Source: Oleispirillum sp963678075 (GTDB lineage: Bacteria; Pseudomonadota; Alphaproteobacteria; Rhodospirillales; Rhodospirillaceae). From it: DNA of 64,000 nt. The stretch is from assembly GCA_963678075.2 (NCBI GenBank), contig CAXXPK010000001.1, forward strand, positions 122,182 through 186,181. The letters are read 5' to 3'. The notes under the pieces were generated by a model, which ran no database searches, was not told where the DNA came from, and worked only from the letters and a program-made list of their open reading frames with translations. This document shows positions 1-8,839 of this stretch, in pieces (within the stretch, counting starts at the first letter, position 1; each line of letters opens with the position of its first letter). Both the position numbers and the translations under genes were made by a program.

Positions 1-637
1 TGTCGAAGATGTCGTCGTCGGTTTCTCCCTGGCCGATGATGCCGCCGGAGCAGATGTCCAGGCCCGCTTCCTTGGCGGTCATCAGGTTTTTCACCCGGTC
101 CGCGTAGGTGTGGGAGGTACAGATGTTGGGGTAGTGACGTTCGCTGGTGTTGAGGTTGTGGTTGATGCGGTCGAGGCCGGCATCCTTCAGCGTTTTCGCC
201 TGCTCAAGGGTCAGGAACCCGATCGACGGGCAAAGCTCGATCGAGCTTTCGGATTTGATCGAACGCACCATGTCGGCCAAGTCGTTGATTTCGCGGTCGC
301 TTGGCTGGCCGCCGGACAGCGCCATACAATACCGCTTGGCGTCCATCGCGGTGGCGCGCTTGGCCTCGTCCATCGCCTTGTCCTTCTTCCACAGACCGTA
401 CCTGTCGATCGGTGCCTTCGAGACCCGGGATTGCGAGCAATAGTGGCAGTCCTCGCCGCAGAGGCCGCTTTTGATGTTGCTGAGCAGCTGCACATGCACG
501 CGGTTGCCGCGATAGTGGCGGCGCACCCGGTAGGCGGCGGCCAGGATGTCCATCACGTCGGCATCGGGCGCGCCCAGGATCGCGATCGCCTGTTCGGCGA
601 TGGCCTGGTAAGTTATGGAGGTTCCCCTTCCGTCCAT
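1..637 (-). CDS. bioB: Biotin synthase BioB (partial, C-terminus beyond the left edge)
   Basis: Radical SAM enzyme that inserts sulfur into dethiobiotin in the last step of biotin synthesis. The translated strand shows the cluster motif CGEDCHYC near residue 60, then LSGGQPSDREI, DRINHNLNTSERHYP and CSGGIIGQGE, all in the order typical of BioB. The start is placed at the ATG ending at 637, giving MDGRGTSITY; no strong Shine-Dalgarno is visible, so the start is uncertain. About 210 N-terminal residues are present and the reading frame is open to position 1. The 250 bases upstream hold no other gene. Nothing in the visible part looks damaged. Confidence 0.93.
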   Translation of the reverse strand, partial: MDGRGTSITYQAIAEQAIAILGAPDADVMDILAAAYRVRRHYRGNRVHVQLLSNIKSGLCGEDCHYCSQSRVSKAPIDRYGLWKKDKAMDEAKRATAMDAKRYCMALSGGQPSDREINDLADMVRSIKSESSIELCPSIGFLTLEQAKTLKDAGLDRINHNLNTSERHYPNICTSHTYADRVKNLMTAKEAGLDICSGGIIGQGETDDDIFD

Positions 638-888
638 TTTGAAAATGCTGCGAACCTTAACCGCCAATCGGACGCATGTCCAGAAAGGTCGCCGAGTCCG
701 TCGTTGTCGTCCTTGCCTCGGCGCGGCGGTCGGGGCATCCTTGGGCGTCTTAAGGTGTCGAAGGTGCGGGAAAAATCCGGCATGGGGCGCTGACTTCCCG
801 GCATGGACCTTTGCTGGGCGACAGGGATGCCCATATATCGCTTAAGCGGTCGAACGACGGCGAATCGCGTACAAGAGGTACGGTTGCG

Positions 889-1440
889 ATGGGGTGGTCG
901 GTGGTCATGGTACCGGAAACAGGCGATACAGGCTCTGCCGTGGCGGGCGTCGTGCCGCTAGGCGCCGGCCAGGGGCTGCGTATCGATCGCCGCAGCGTCT
1001 GTTCCTTCGATGGCGAATCCTTCGCCTGCAAGGAAATGGTCTGCCTGCTGGCGTCGCGGTTGCGCCGCGCCGAGGACGGCGGCTACGAGGTGCTGTTGCC
1101 CTGTGATTCCGCGTCGTTGCCGGTGGAGGTCGAGGATGTGCCGTTCCTTGCGGTCGAGGTGTTTCGCCCTGGCGAGGGCGAAGCCCAGGTGCTGAGTTTC
1201 CGCACCAGCGTCGATCGCATCGTTACCCTGGATGCCCGGCATCCCTTGTATCTGTCCTTGGACCCCGCGACCGGCGAGGATGTTCCCTATATCGTGGTCT
1301 CCGACGGGGTTTCGGCGCGATTGTCTCGCCCGGTGTATTATGAACTTGCGGCGCTGGGCGAAACCCGGCGACTTGAAGGAAAGGAAGTGATTGGTTTATG
1401 GAGCAGTCAGCAGTTCTTTGCGCTCGGCCGGATCGGTTAG
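889..1440 (+). CDS. DUF1285 family protein
   Basis: A 183-residue protein of the proteobacterial DUF1285 family, whose biochemical role is not established. The hydrophilic mixed alpha/beta sequence includes GLRIDRRSVCSFDGESF near the N-terminus and a conserved C-terminal stretch around PVYYELAALGE. There is no signal peptide or membrane segment. The ATG at 889 follows an AGAGG element about 11 bases upstream; ATG 907 is an alternative. The gene overlaps the following Nudix gene by about 43 bases. The order DUF1285, Nudix, DUF6111, cca is a recurrent alphaproteobacterial operon, which supports the assignment. Confidence 0.8.
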   Translation: MGWSVVMVPETGDTGSAVAGVVPLGAGQGLRIDRRSVCSFDGESFACKEMVCLLASRLRRAEDGGYEVLLPCDSASLPVEVEDVPFLAVEVFRPGEGEAQVLSFRTSVDRIVTLDARHPLYLSLDPATGEDVPYIVVSDGVSARLSRPVYYELAALGETRRLEGKEVIGLWSSQQFFALGRIG

Positions 1441-2094
1441 CCGGGATCACGATTTCCGATATCGAGGATCGTCTTGCGGATCTGGGGTCGATGCCGACCC
1501 TGTCCGACCTGGGAATTTCCGAATCCCTGAATGGCGAATCCCATATTCTTTCCGCGACACCGGGCCGAGAATCCTGGCGTCCGCGCCTGGAAAAGATCCG
1601 TGCCGCCGGCGTGCTGATTCCCTTGGTCGAGAGACCCGGGAGATTGAACCTGCTGTTGACCAAACGCACCGACCATCTGCACCACCACCCCGGGCAGATT
1701 TCCTTTCCCGGGTGGATGCAGGGAGAATGGCGATTCCTCGATCGAGGTGACCGCGCTGCGTGAAACCGCCGAGGAAATCGGCCTTGACCCCGGTCGCGTG
1801 CGTATCCTTGGGGTCTTGCCGCAGTACGTGACCTTGGCCGCCTATGCGATCACCCCTGTGGTCGGCGTCGTCGCCACGCCGTTTTCGCTGTCCGCCGACC
1901 CCTTCGAGGTCGCCGACATCTTCGAGGCGCCGTTGGCCCATGTGCTGGACCCCGCCCATCATCAGCGTCATTTCCGCGAGGAGAACGGCGTGCGCCGCGG
2001 TTATTACGGCATACCTTTCGGCGACCGTTTCATCTGGGGGGCGACGGCGGGAATTCTGGTGAATTTCGCGCGATTGCTGATCGCCAATGATTAG
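1398..2094 (+). pseudogene. Nudix hydrolase, CoA pyrophosphatase type, frameshifted
   Basis: Predicted to cleave coenzyme A or similar nucleoside diphosphates. The N-terminal part (1398 to about 1704) ends in QIS, and the rest (to 2094) continues in another frame with FPGGCREN and then the Nudix signature RETAEEIGL. Removing one T from the TTT run at 1704-1706 restores one continuous protein of about 231 residues with the family order intact. The lesion sits just before the metal-binding helix, so the unshifted product would be inactive. It could be a real one-base insertion or a sequencing error in a short run. The gene overlaps the next one by 8 bases. Confidence 0.8.
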
Positions 2095-2356
2095 CCCGAT
2101 CCTGCGCTATCTGCTGCCGTTCCTGGCTCCCTTCGTCGCCTACTTCACGTGGGTCTGGCTGATGAAGAAATTCGGCGCGGAGCGCGACTGGAAGCACCCC
2201 TGGCATTGGCTGTTCGTTGCCGGTACGGTGTGTTTGTTGGCGGTTTTGGGCTCCTTCGCGATCATGGGTGGGGCCCCCGCCGGGTCGATCTACGTGCCGC
2301 CGGAATTCAAGGACGGTCGCATCGTGCCGGGCCATCATCTGCCGCCCGGTCGGTGA
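2087..2356 (+). CDS. DUF6111 family small membrane protein
   Basis: An 89-residue protein with two hydrophobic helices (about residues 5-26 and 40-63) separated by a basic, Trp-rich loop KKFGAERDWKHPWHW. It matches the small DUF6111 proteins that sit between a Nudix gene and cca in many alphaproteobacteria. Function is unknown; an inner-membrane location is inferred from the two helices. The ATG overlaps the stop of the Nudix gene, and cca follows after 22 bases, which suggests translational coupling within one operon. Confidence 0.75.
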   Translation: MISPILRYLLPFLAPFVAYFTWVWLMKKFGAERDWKHPWHWLFVAGTVCLLAVLGSFAIMGGAPAGSIYVPPEFKDGRIVPGHHLPPGR

Positions 2357-2378
2357 TGACGCGGCGGAAGGGGGAACG

Positions 2379-3695
2379 ATGCACGCGGTCGGGCAGCTAT
2401 CGCCGCAGGATTGGCTTGGTCATCCCGATACCCGCGCGGTGATCGGTGCGTTGTCCGCCGACGGCGCGACCGCGCGCTTCGCGGGCGGCTGCGTGCGCGA
2501 TGCGGTGTTGGGGCAACCGGTTCGCGACATCGACATCGCGATTGATCGACCGCCGCAAGAAACCCTGCGCCTGCTGGCGGAGGCGGGCATTCGCGCCCTG
2601 CCCACCGGTTTCGATCACGGCACGGTGACCGCGCTGATGCCGTCGCGGGGGTTCGAGATCACTTCGTTGCGCCGCGACGTAGAAACTGACGGACGCCACG
2701 CCGTGGTCGCCTTTACCGACGACTGGGAGGCCGACGCGTCGCGTCGCGACCTGACCATCAACGCGCTTTACGCCGATCTTGACGGGGCGATCTTTGATCC
2801 TTGCGACGGCTTGGCCGATTTGGGGGCGCGGCGGGTGCGCTTCGTCGGCGATGCCGAGCGCCGGATCGAGGAAGACGCGCTGCGCATCTTGCGGTTTTTC
2901 CGCTTTCATGGCCGATACGGGGTGCCGCCCGCCGATGCCGCCGCCTTGGCCGCTTGTCGCAAGTTGGTCCCTCGTCTGGCCGATCTGTCGGGCGAACGGG
3001 TGCGCGCCGAAATGTTCGCGATTCTGGAGGGACCGGATCCCGGCGCCGCGCTTCTCTTGATGCGGGGGGAAGGCGTTACCCACTGGCTGCTGCCGGAGCC
3101 GGTGGCGCCGGGGCGCCTGCGGATGCTGGCCTGGCTGGAGGAGCGGGGGGTCAAGGCGCCGGGTCTGATGGCCTCGGCGGGGCGCCGTCTGGGGGCGTTG
3201 ATCGCCACCGGCAGGCCAGAGGACGATGCGGTTCGGGCGGGGACGGTGGCCGCCGCCTGGCGGCTTTCCAATGCCGAGCGTGATCGGTTGCTGGGTTTGT
3301 TCATGCCCTCGGATGTCGGGGCGTTGGCGGCCGATATGTCGCGTCCGGCGGCGCGCCGCGTGCTCTATCGTTTGGGAGCGGAAGTCTATCGCGACCGGGT
3401 GCTGCTGGCCTGGGCCGAGGAACGCGACCGCTTCGGTGCTCACGGGCCTTTACCCGGCGTGCGCGGCAGCGCCGCCTGGGATGCGTTGTTGCGGCTGCCG
3501 GAGACCGCGCCGCCGCCGGACTTTCCGGTGTCGGGGGCGGATGTTCTGGCGTTGGGGGTGACGCCGGGCCCAGGGGTCGGCGTGGCGCTGCGATGCCTGG
3601 AAGCGGCCTGGGCGGAGGAGGATTTCGCCGCCGATCGCGATATCCTGCTGGCGCGTTTGGTGAATCTGGTGGAAAAAAACGGCATTCGCGGGTGA
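2379..3695 (+). CDS. cca: CCA tRNA nucleotidyltransferase
   Basis: Class II nucleotidyltransferase that builds or repairs the 3'-CCA end of tRNAs. The 438-residue protein has the head-domain motif GGCVRDAVLG at about residue 35, the catalytic RDIDIAID, the RRDLTINAL motif and the ERIEEDALRILRFFRF-like neck region (here RIEEDALRILRFFRF). The start at 2379 is preceded by GAAGGGGG at good spacing. No HD phosphohydrolase domain is visible, as is usual in alphaproteobacterial forms. It closes the DUF1285-Nudix-DUF6111 operon. The reading frame is intact. Confidence 0.93.
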   Translation: MHAVGQLSPQDWLGHPDTRAVIGALSADGATARFAGGCVRDAVLGQPVRDIDIAIDRPPQETLRLLAEAGIRALPTGFDHGTVTALMPSRGFEITSLRRDVETDGRHAVVAFTDDWEADASRRDLTINALYADLDGAIFDPCDGLADLGARRVRFVGDAERRIEEDALRILRFFRFHGRYGVPPADAAALAACRKLVPRLADLSGERVRAEMFAILEGPDPGAALLLMRGEGVTHWLLPEPVAPGRLRMLAWLEERGVKAPGLMASAGRRLGALIATGRPEDDAVRAGTVAAAWRLSNAERDRLLGLFMPSDVGALAADMSRPAARRVLYRLGAEVYRDRVLLAWAEERDRFGAHGPLPGVRGSAAWDALLRLPETAPPPDFPVSGADVLALGVTPGPGVGVALRCLEAAWAEEDFAADRDILLARLVNLVEKNGIRG

Positions 3696-3722
3696 TGTCC
3701 GTCACTTTCCCGCACTGGTGTT

Positions 3723-4445
3723 ATGGCCTACGAGTGTGTGGGGCTCCGGTCGGAGGAAAAGGGTGTGGCCAAGCATTCGGTCTGCTTCGTTGGCGACGAG
3801 ATGATGCTGGGTCTGCGCGATCCCGATGGGTTCGGCTGGCCGCAGCGGTTGGTTCGTGCCGAACGGGCCAAGGGTGCTGCCTTGGTCCCCTATGTCCTGG
3901 GGGTCGAGGGCAGCACCACTGCCGACGTCGCCCGTCGCTGGCGTGTCGAGGCCGAGGCACGGCTGTCCAGTCTGCCGATGTCGGCGCTGGTCTTTTGTTT
4001 TGGCCTGAACGATCAGGCATCGGGTGGCGATGGGGTACGGATGCCGCTGCCCGAGACCCTGTATCTGGCCGAGTGTATCATTTCCGAGGCGGCGTCCTGG
4101 CGCGCCGTGTTCTGGGTCGGCCCGCCGCCGACCAGGGCGCAGGGCGTTTCGGTCGCGGGGCGGGGCGGGCGGTCCTTGTTCTACGATCCGGTGCGGGTGC
4201 GCGGCCTGACCCAGGGGTTCGCCGCGATCGCGGCGCGCTGTGGCGTTGCCTTCCTCGACCTGTGCGCCGCACTGGACGGTAACACGCGGTACGCCAAGGC
4301 CTTGTCCGCGGGCAATGGCGTGATCCCTGGCGCCGATGGTCAGACGGTGATCGCCGAACGGCTGGGGGCCTGGTCCGCTTGGCGCGATTGGCTGGACAAG
4401 GGGACCACCCCCAACCTGTGCTTTACCCCCGCGCCGACGCGCTAG
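3723..4445 (+). CDS. SGNH/GDSL hydrolase-like protein lacking catalytic residues
   Basis: A 240-residue protein resembling bacterial GDSL-type esterases. Block I is FVGDEMMLG, where the family normally has GDS, so the serine nucleophile is replaced by Glu. Block III is retained as FGLND. The C-terminal block that normally reads D-x-x-H-P-G is NGVIPG, so the Asp/His pair is missing too. The reading frame is intact and nothing suggests a frameshift, so this is either a pseudo-enzyme with a binding role or a diverged subfamily. Start could also be the GTG at 3762 giving VAKHSVCFVGDE. It lies 27 bases after cca. Confidence 0.65.
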   Translation: MAYECVGLRSEEKGVAKHSVCFVGDEMMLGLRDPDGFGWPQRLVRAERAKGAALVPYVLGVEGSTTADVARRWRVEAEARLSSLPMSALVFCFGLNDQASGGDGVRMPLPETLYLAECIISEAASWRAVFWVGPPPTRAQGVSVAGRGGRSLFYDPVRVRGLTQGFAAIAARCGVAFLDLCAALDGNTRYAKALSAGNGVIPGADGQTVIAERLGAWSAWRDWLDKGTTPNLCFTPAPTR

Positions 4446-4451
4446 ATCCGT

Positions 4452-4907
4452 CTAGATTTCTGGAAAACCGCCGGTTTGACGCAAGCCTTCGGTCATGGCG
4501 ATGGCGGCGGTTTGCGCGACGTTGAGCGAACGGGTGATGGGCCGAATCGGAACAATCAGGCGGGCGTTGGCGGCGGCATGCACGGGGTCCGGTACCCCGG
4601 CGCTTTCGCGCCCCAGCAGCAGAATGTCGTCGGCGAGAAAACGAAACGCGGGCAGGGGGGTCGCCCCCTTCGTGGTCAACAGAACCAGGCGTGCCCCGGC
4701 ACGGGTGGAAAGAAAGGCCTTCCACGAGGTGTGGCGGATGACTTCCGCCAGGCCGAGGTAATCCATGCCGACCCGTTTCAGGCGCTTGTCGTCCCAGATG
4801 AAGCCCAAGGGTTCGATGACGTCCAGCGGCACGCCGAAACAGGCGCACAAACGGACCACGGCGGCGACGTTCTGCGGAATGTCGGGCTCGTAAAGGGCGA
4901 TGCGCAT
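4452..4907 (-). CDS. trmL: tRNA (cytidine(34)-2'-O)-methyltransferase
   Basis: SPOUT-fold methyltransferase that 2'-O-methylates the wobble base of leucine tRNAs. The 151-residue protein starts MRIALYEPDIPQNVAA, the typical TrmL N-terminus, and carries GFIWDDKRLKRVGMDY, the SAM-binding loop LLGRESAGVPD and the C-terminal knot segment IVPIRPITRSLNVAQTAAI. The length fits the family (about 150-160). The ATG ending at 4907 is chosen because it gives the canonical N-terminus; longer upstream extensions have no family match. Convergent with the SGNH-like gene, with only 6 bases between the stops. Confidence 0.93.
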   Translation of the reverse strand: MRIALYEPDIPQNVAAVVRLCACFGVPLDVIEPLGFIWDDKRLKRVGMDYLGLAEVIRHTSWKAFLSTRAGARLVLLTTKGATPLPAFRFLADDILLLGRESAGVPDPVHAAANARLIVPIRPITRSLNVAQTAAIAMTEGLRQTGGFPEI

Positions 4908-5252
4908 GATCGTCTGAACCTTTTGATTCGCGTGGAGCCACGGGGTATTTTTTTCAAGACCCCGCCCAAGAATGGGCGTAGCGAATTCCCGGGTATTGCA
5001 CAAGTGCCGCCGCCCTTTTCTCCGCCAATCGGCATGCGCCTGCGCCTGCGCCGGAGGCGGAGCTGGAACAACGATATGCCCCGGGCATCAAGGTGTACTC
5101 TTCCCGCTTGTCGCCACCGCCCGGCGTCATGCCCTGAAACGCCGTGTCCGGGCGGTGCTGCATTGATCCGATTGTTTCTGCCCCTTGTTCCGGTTGGTCT
5201 TGAAGGGCTATGGTGCGGCCCACGGTTGTGTTTCTATGGAATGGGGGATGGC
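4908..5252. other. Gene-poor intergenic stretch
   Basis: About 345 bases between trmL and mtnP with no convincing gene. A short open stretch on the plus strand ending at the TGA near 5127 would encode residues such as ELEQRYAPGIKVY, but it has no start or recognisable family. The promoters of trmL and mtnP must lie here. I see no clear terminator or operator. Confidence 0.4.
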
Positions 5253-6122
5253 ATGGTCGATCCGATTCTCGGGGTGATCGGTGGTTCGGGGCTTTATGAC
5301 ATCGATGGTCTGGTGGACCGTCGTTGGGTCAAGGTGGAGACGCCGTTCGGTCATCCCTCCGACGAACTGCTGTTCGGCACTCTGGACGGGCAGCGGCTGC
5401 TGTTCCTGCCGCGTCATGGGCGCGGTCACCGCATTCCGCCGTCCGAGATCAACTACCGCGCCAATATCCATGCTATGAAGCAGGTGGGAGTGACCGAGGT
5501 CATCTCGATGTCGGCGGTGGGGTCCTTGCGCGCCGATCTGCACCCCGGCACCTTCGTGATCGTCGATCAGTTCGTCGATCGCACCTTTGCCCGCGCCAAA
5601 AGCTTTTTCGGGACCGGTCTGGTCGCGCATGTCAGTTGCGCGCAGCCGGTGTGCGCGCGTCTGGGCGATGTCGTCGAGAAGACGGCGCGCGAATTGGACA
5701 TTCCTTGCCGTCGCGGCGGCACCTATCTGGTGATGGAAGGACCGCAGTTTTCGACCGCTGCGGAGTCCGAGCTTTACCGCACTTGGCGTTGCGACGTGAT
5801 CGGCATGACCAACATGCCCGAGGCGAAATTGGCGCGTGAGGCGGAGCTGTGCTACGCGACGGTGGCGATGATCACCGACTACGATGCGTGGCATCCGGAC
5901 GAGGGTGCGGTTGCCGTGGACAAGGTGCTGAAGGTGATCAACGACAATGCCGAGGCCGCGCGATCCCTGATTCGCCATGTCGCGCCGAAGCTGAAGGATC
6001 GTAATGAATTCTGTGGCGAGGGCTGCGAAAGCGCCCTGGAGCATGCCATCGTTACCGCGCCCGAGTTCCGCGACCCCGCCCTGGTCGCGAGGCTGAAGGC
6101 CGTCGCCGGGCGGGTTCTGTAA
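5253..6122 (+). CDS. mtnP: S-methyl-5'-thioadenosine phosphorylase
   Basis: Phosphorolyses methylthioadenosine (and probably 5'-deoxyadenosine) to adenine and the 1-phosphosugar. The 289-residue protein has the N-terminal GVIGGSGLYD, the phosphate-site PRHGRGH, the SAVGSL motif, and GPQFSTAAES and GMTNMPEAKLAREAE, all standard for MtnP. The ATG at 5253 follows a GGGGGAT element; ATG 5241 is an in-frame alternative. It is the first gene of an mtnP-mtnA-ald2 cluster that corresponds to the R. rubrum DHAP/ethylene or MTA-isoprenoid shunt type of salvage. The reading frame is intact, unlike the next gene. Confidence 0.93.
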   Translation: MVDPILGVIGGSGLYDIDGLVDRRWVKVETPFGHPSDELLFGTLDGQRLLFLPRHGRGHRIPPSEINYRANIHAMKQVGVTEVISMSAVGSLRADLHPGTFVIVDQFVDRTFARAKSFFGTGLVAHVSCAQPVCARLGDVVEKTARELDIPCRRGGTYLVMEGPQFSTAAESELYRTWRCDVIGMTNMPEAKLAREAELCYATVAMITDYDAWHPDEGAVAVDKVLKVINDNAEAARSLIRHVAPKLKDRNEFCGEGCESALEHAIVTAPEFRDPALVARLKAVAGRVL

Positions 6123-6135
6123 AAAGGGGGCGGGC

Positions 6136-7233
6136 ATGAAGATCGACGGCATTTTTACACGCACCATCTAGCCCGCCTTCGACGGCAAGACGGTGGAGAT
6201 CATCGATCAGACGCGCCTGCCGCACGATTTCGAAGTGGCGCGGCTGGCTACCGTGGCGGAGGCCGCCGATGCGGTCGCCTTGATGCGTGTGCGCGGCGCA
6301 CCGCTGATTGGCGCCGCCGCCTATGGCATGGCGCTGGCGATGGAAGATGACCCTTCCGACGCTTCGCAGGCCGCCGCCTACGACGTGCTTCTGGCCACCC
6401 GACCGACCGCGATCAACCTGCGCTGGGCGCTGGATGACGTGCGGGCCGCGCTGTCCCCGGTCGCGCCGAACCGGCGGGCGCTTGCCGCCTGGATGCGGGC
6501 CAACGAGATCGCCGACGAGGACGTGGAGATCAATCGTGCGATCGGCCAACACGGCCTTGGTCTGCTCAGGGACATCCACGAAAAGAAGGGTCGTCCCGAT
6601 CGCCTGAACGTACTGACCCACTGCAACGCCGGTTGGCTGGCCACCGTCGATTGGGGGACCGCGTTGGGCCCTATCTACATGGCCTTCGAAGCCGGCCTGC
6701 CGATTCACGTCTGGGTAGACGAAACCCGGCCCCGCAACCAGGGGGCCAGCCTGACCGCTTGGGAACTGGGGCATCACGGCGTGCCGCATACGGTGATCGC
6801 CGACAACGCGGGCGGCCATTTGATGTAGCATGGGCAGGTCGATGCCTGCATCGTCGGGACCGACCGCACCACGGCGACCGGCGACGTCTGCAACAAGATC
6901 GGCTCCTATTTGAAGGCGTTGGCGGCGGCCGACAACGGCGTGCCGTTCTATGTCGCGCTGCCCAGTCCGACCATCGATTGGACGCTGACCGACGGGGTGC
7001 GCGAGATTCCGATCGAGGAACGCCCCGCCGTCGAGCAGTCGCATATTTCCGGTTTGACCGCCGATGGCCGGGTCGAGAGCGTGCGTCTGGTTCCGGAAGG
7101 CAGCCGATGCGCCAACTATGGCTTCGACGTTACGCCGGCCCGTCTGGTTACCGCGCTGATTACCGAACGCGGGTGGTGCGCCGCCAGCCGCGAGGGGCTG
7201 GCATCGCTGTTCCCAGAACGGAGGCCTTGGTGA
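6136..7233 (+). pseudogene. mtnA: Methylthioribose-1-phosphate isomerase with two in-frame amber codons
   Basis: Would isomerise methylthioribose-1-phosphate to methylthioribulose-1-phosphate. One frame of 366 codons, the normal family length, runs from the ATG at 6136 to the TGA at 7231-7233. It is interrupted by TAG at 6169-6171 (codon 12, where relatives have Trp in the RTIW stretch) and TAG at 6826-6828 (codon 231, where relatives have Gln in HLMQHG). Both fit a single transition (TGG to TAG, CAG to TAG). The catalytic surroundings are otherwise preserved: RGAPLIGAAAYG, LTHCNAGWLATVDWG, GTDRTTATGDVCNKIG. Restart after codon 12 could give a truncated product, but the second stop removes the C-terminal third. 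Confidence 0.88.
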
Positions 7234-7874
7234 ACGACCGCGCCCTGCGCTTCGAATTGCTGAAAGCCGCCGCCGAACTGTCCCGCTTTGGCATGAATCG
7301 CGGCACTGTGGGCAATGTTTCGGCGCGGTGTGGGGACGGTCTGTTGATCACTCCCAGAGGCGTGGCGACGGCGCGACTGGCCCCGGCCCAGATGGTCGCG
7401 GTGGAGATGTCGGGGCGTGCCCGTGGCAGCCTAGCGCCCTCCAGCGAATGGCGGATGCACCGCGATATCTATGCCGCCCGGCCCGAGGTGGGGGCGGTGA
7501 TCCATACCCATGCGCCGTTCTCGACCGCCCTGGCCTGTCAGCGCCGCGACATCCCGGCTTTCCACTACATGGTGGCGGTGGCGGGCGGCAAGGAGATCCG
7601 CTGCGCGGCCTATGCCACCTTCGGCGGTCAGGAATTGTCCGACTCGGCGCTTGTCGCGCTGGAAGGGCGCACCGCCTGTCTTTTAGCCCACCACGGCATG
7701 ATCGCCGTCGGCCATGATTTGGAGGCCGCCTTGAAACTGGCGCTTGAGGTCGAGGAATTGGCCGAGCAGTATTGGCGGGTGTTGCAGATCGGCGACGCGA
7801 TCGTTCTTCCCGACGACGAGATGGACCGCGTTCTTTCCAAGTTCAAAACCTACGGCCAGCCGCGTAAGGCATAA
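7230..7874 (+). CDS. Class II aldolase, probable 5-methylthioribulose-1-phosphate aldolase
   Basis: A 214-residue class II aldolase/adducin domain protein. The zinc ligands are visible in HTHAPFSTALA and AHHGMIAVG, and the N-terminus has GTVGNVSARCGDGLLITPRG. GTG 7230 overlaps the mtnA stop (GTGA) and is preceded by GAACGGAGG. In R. rubrum-type shunts the Ald2 enzyme downstream of mtnP and mtnA splits methylthioribulose-1-phosphate into DHAP and methylthioacetaldehyde; the context here points to the same step. The sequence alone cannot exclude a fuculose- or deoxyribulose-phosphate preference. The reading frame is intact. Confidence 0.85.
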   Translation: MNDRALRFELLKAAAELSRFGMNRGTVGNVSARCGDGLLITPRGVATARLAPAQMVAVEMSGRARGSLAPSSEWRMHRDIYAARPEVGAVIHTHAPFSTALACQRRDIPAFHYMVAVAGGKEIRCAAYATFGGQELSDSALVALEGRTACLLAHHGMIAVGHDLEAALKLALEVEELAEQYWRVLQIGDAIVLPDDEMDRVLSKFKTYGQPRKA

Positions 7875-7903
7875 ACGCGGGTGCCGTCCTTCGAGAGGGC
7901 ATC

Positions 7904-8773
7904 ATGACGGCAAGTCATATCACCGGCATCGACCACATCGTGGTGGGGGTCAAGTCCCTGGCGGAGGCGGTGGATACCTATGCCCGTCTGGGCTTTGCCC
8001 TGACCCCCTATGGCCAGCACGATGGCATGGGGACCGGCAATCACTACATCATGATGCCGCACGACCATCTGGAACTGGTCGCTTGCTCGCCCGAGGTGGC
8101 GGACAGCGAACAGCGGCGCCGTCTGGAAAAGTCGTTGGCCAGTCGCGGCAACGGCATCATGGCGGTGGCGTTCGCCACCGGCAACGGGGCGGCGGTCCAT
8201 CAGGCGTTGTTGCGCAAGGGTATGAAGGCGGACGAGCCGCAGTCGGTGTCCCGCGGCATCAAGACGAAAACCGGCACGGTGCATGCGGCGCTATCGATGG
8301 TGCGTTTGCCGGAGGACGCGCTGTTCGGTCTGTCGGCCTTCGTCGCGCAGCATCTTTCTCCCGATGCGGTACGTCAGCCGGGCTGGATGGATCACCCCAA
8401 CGGTGCGATCGGCATCGATTCGCTGACCATCGTGGTGGACGATCCCTTGGCCGCCAAGGTCGCCTACGAGGATTTCTTCGGCGTGGGCGTCGCGGCAATC
8501 ACCGACCGCACCGTCGCGGTGCATCTGGGTGGACACACGATTTTCCTGTGCGCGCCGGATCAACTGACGCAGTTGCATCCCGATGTCGAACTGGACAAGG
8601 CCCCGAAGGCTCCGGCGCCGGTGGCGATCGGGGTCAAGGTCCGCGATATCGAGGAAACCGCCCGCGTGCTGGCGGCCAACCGCGTCGCCTTCCGCATGTT
8701 GAAGGAAGGGATGATCCGGGTTCCGCCGTCGGAAACCCTGGGGACCCTGATCGAATTCACCGAAGCGGTGTAA
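7904..8773 (+). CDS. VOC superfamily protein (glyoxalase-like domain)
   Basis: A 289-residue vicinal-oxygen-chelate protein. The first VOC module begins ITGIDHIVVGVKSL and carries the HLELVA strand; a second module begins around GIDSLTIVVDDPL. It resembles the glyoxalase_3 type proteins of unknown substrate. Possible metal ligands are His in GIDHIV and Glu in HLELV. No transmembrane or signal segment is seen. It is 29 bases after ald2 in the same direction, so cotranscription is likely, but a role in methylthioadenosine salvage is only suggested by position. The reading frame is intact. Confidence 0.75.
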   Translation: MTASHITGIDHIVVGVKSLAEAVDTYARLGFALTPYGQHDGMGTGNHYIMMPHDHLELVACSPEVADSEQRRRLEKSLASRGNGIMAVAFATGNGAAVHQALLRKGMKADEPQSVSRGIKTKTGTVHAALSMVRLPEDALFGLSAFVAQHLSPDAVRQPGWMDHPNGAIGIDSLTIVVDDPLAAKVAYEDFFGVGVAAITDRTVAVHLGGHTIFLCAPDQLTQLHPDVELDKAPKAPAPVAIGVKVRDIEETARVLAANRVAFRMLKEGMIRVPPSETLGTLIEFTEAV

Positions 8774-8839
8774 AGGCCAAAATCCGAGAAGGTTATGGGA
8801 AGGGCGGAGGGACGGAGTCCCTCCGCGACGTTTTTGTCC

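Noticed and set aside
5010..5130. Remnant of a cytochrome bc1 gene between trmL and mtnP
   Set aside because: I considered it because related genomes can carry pet genes near trmL, but the short open stretch has no recognisable heme-binding or iron-sulfur motif.
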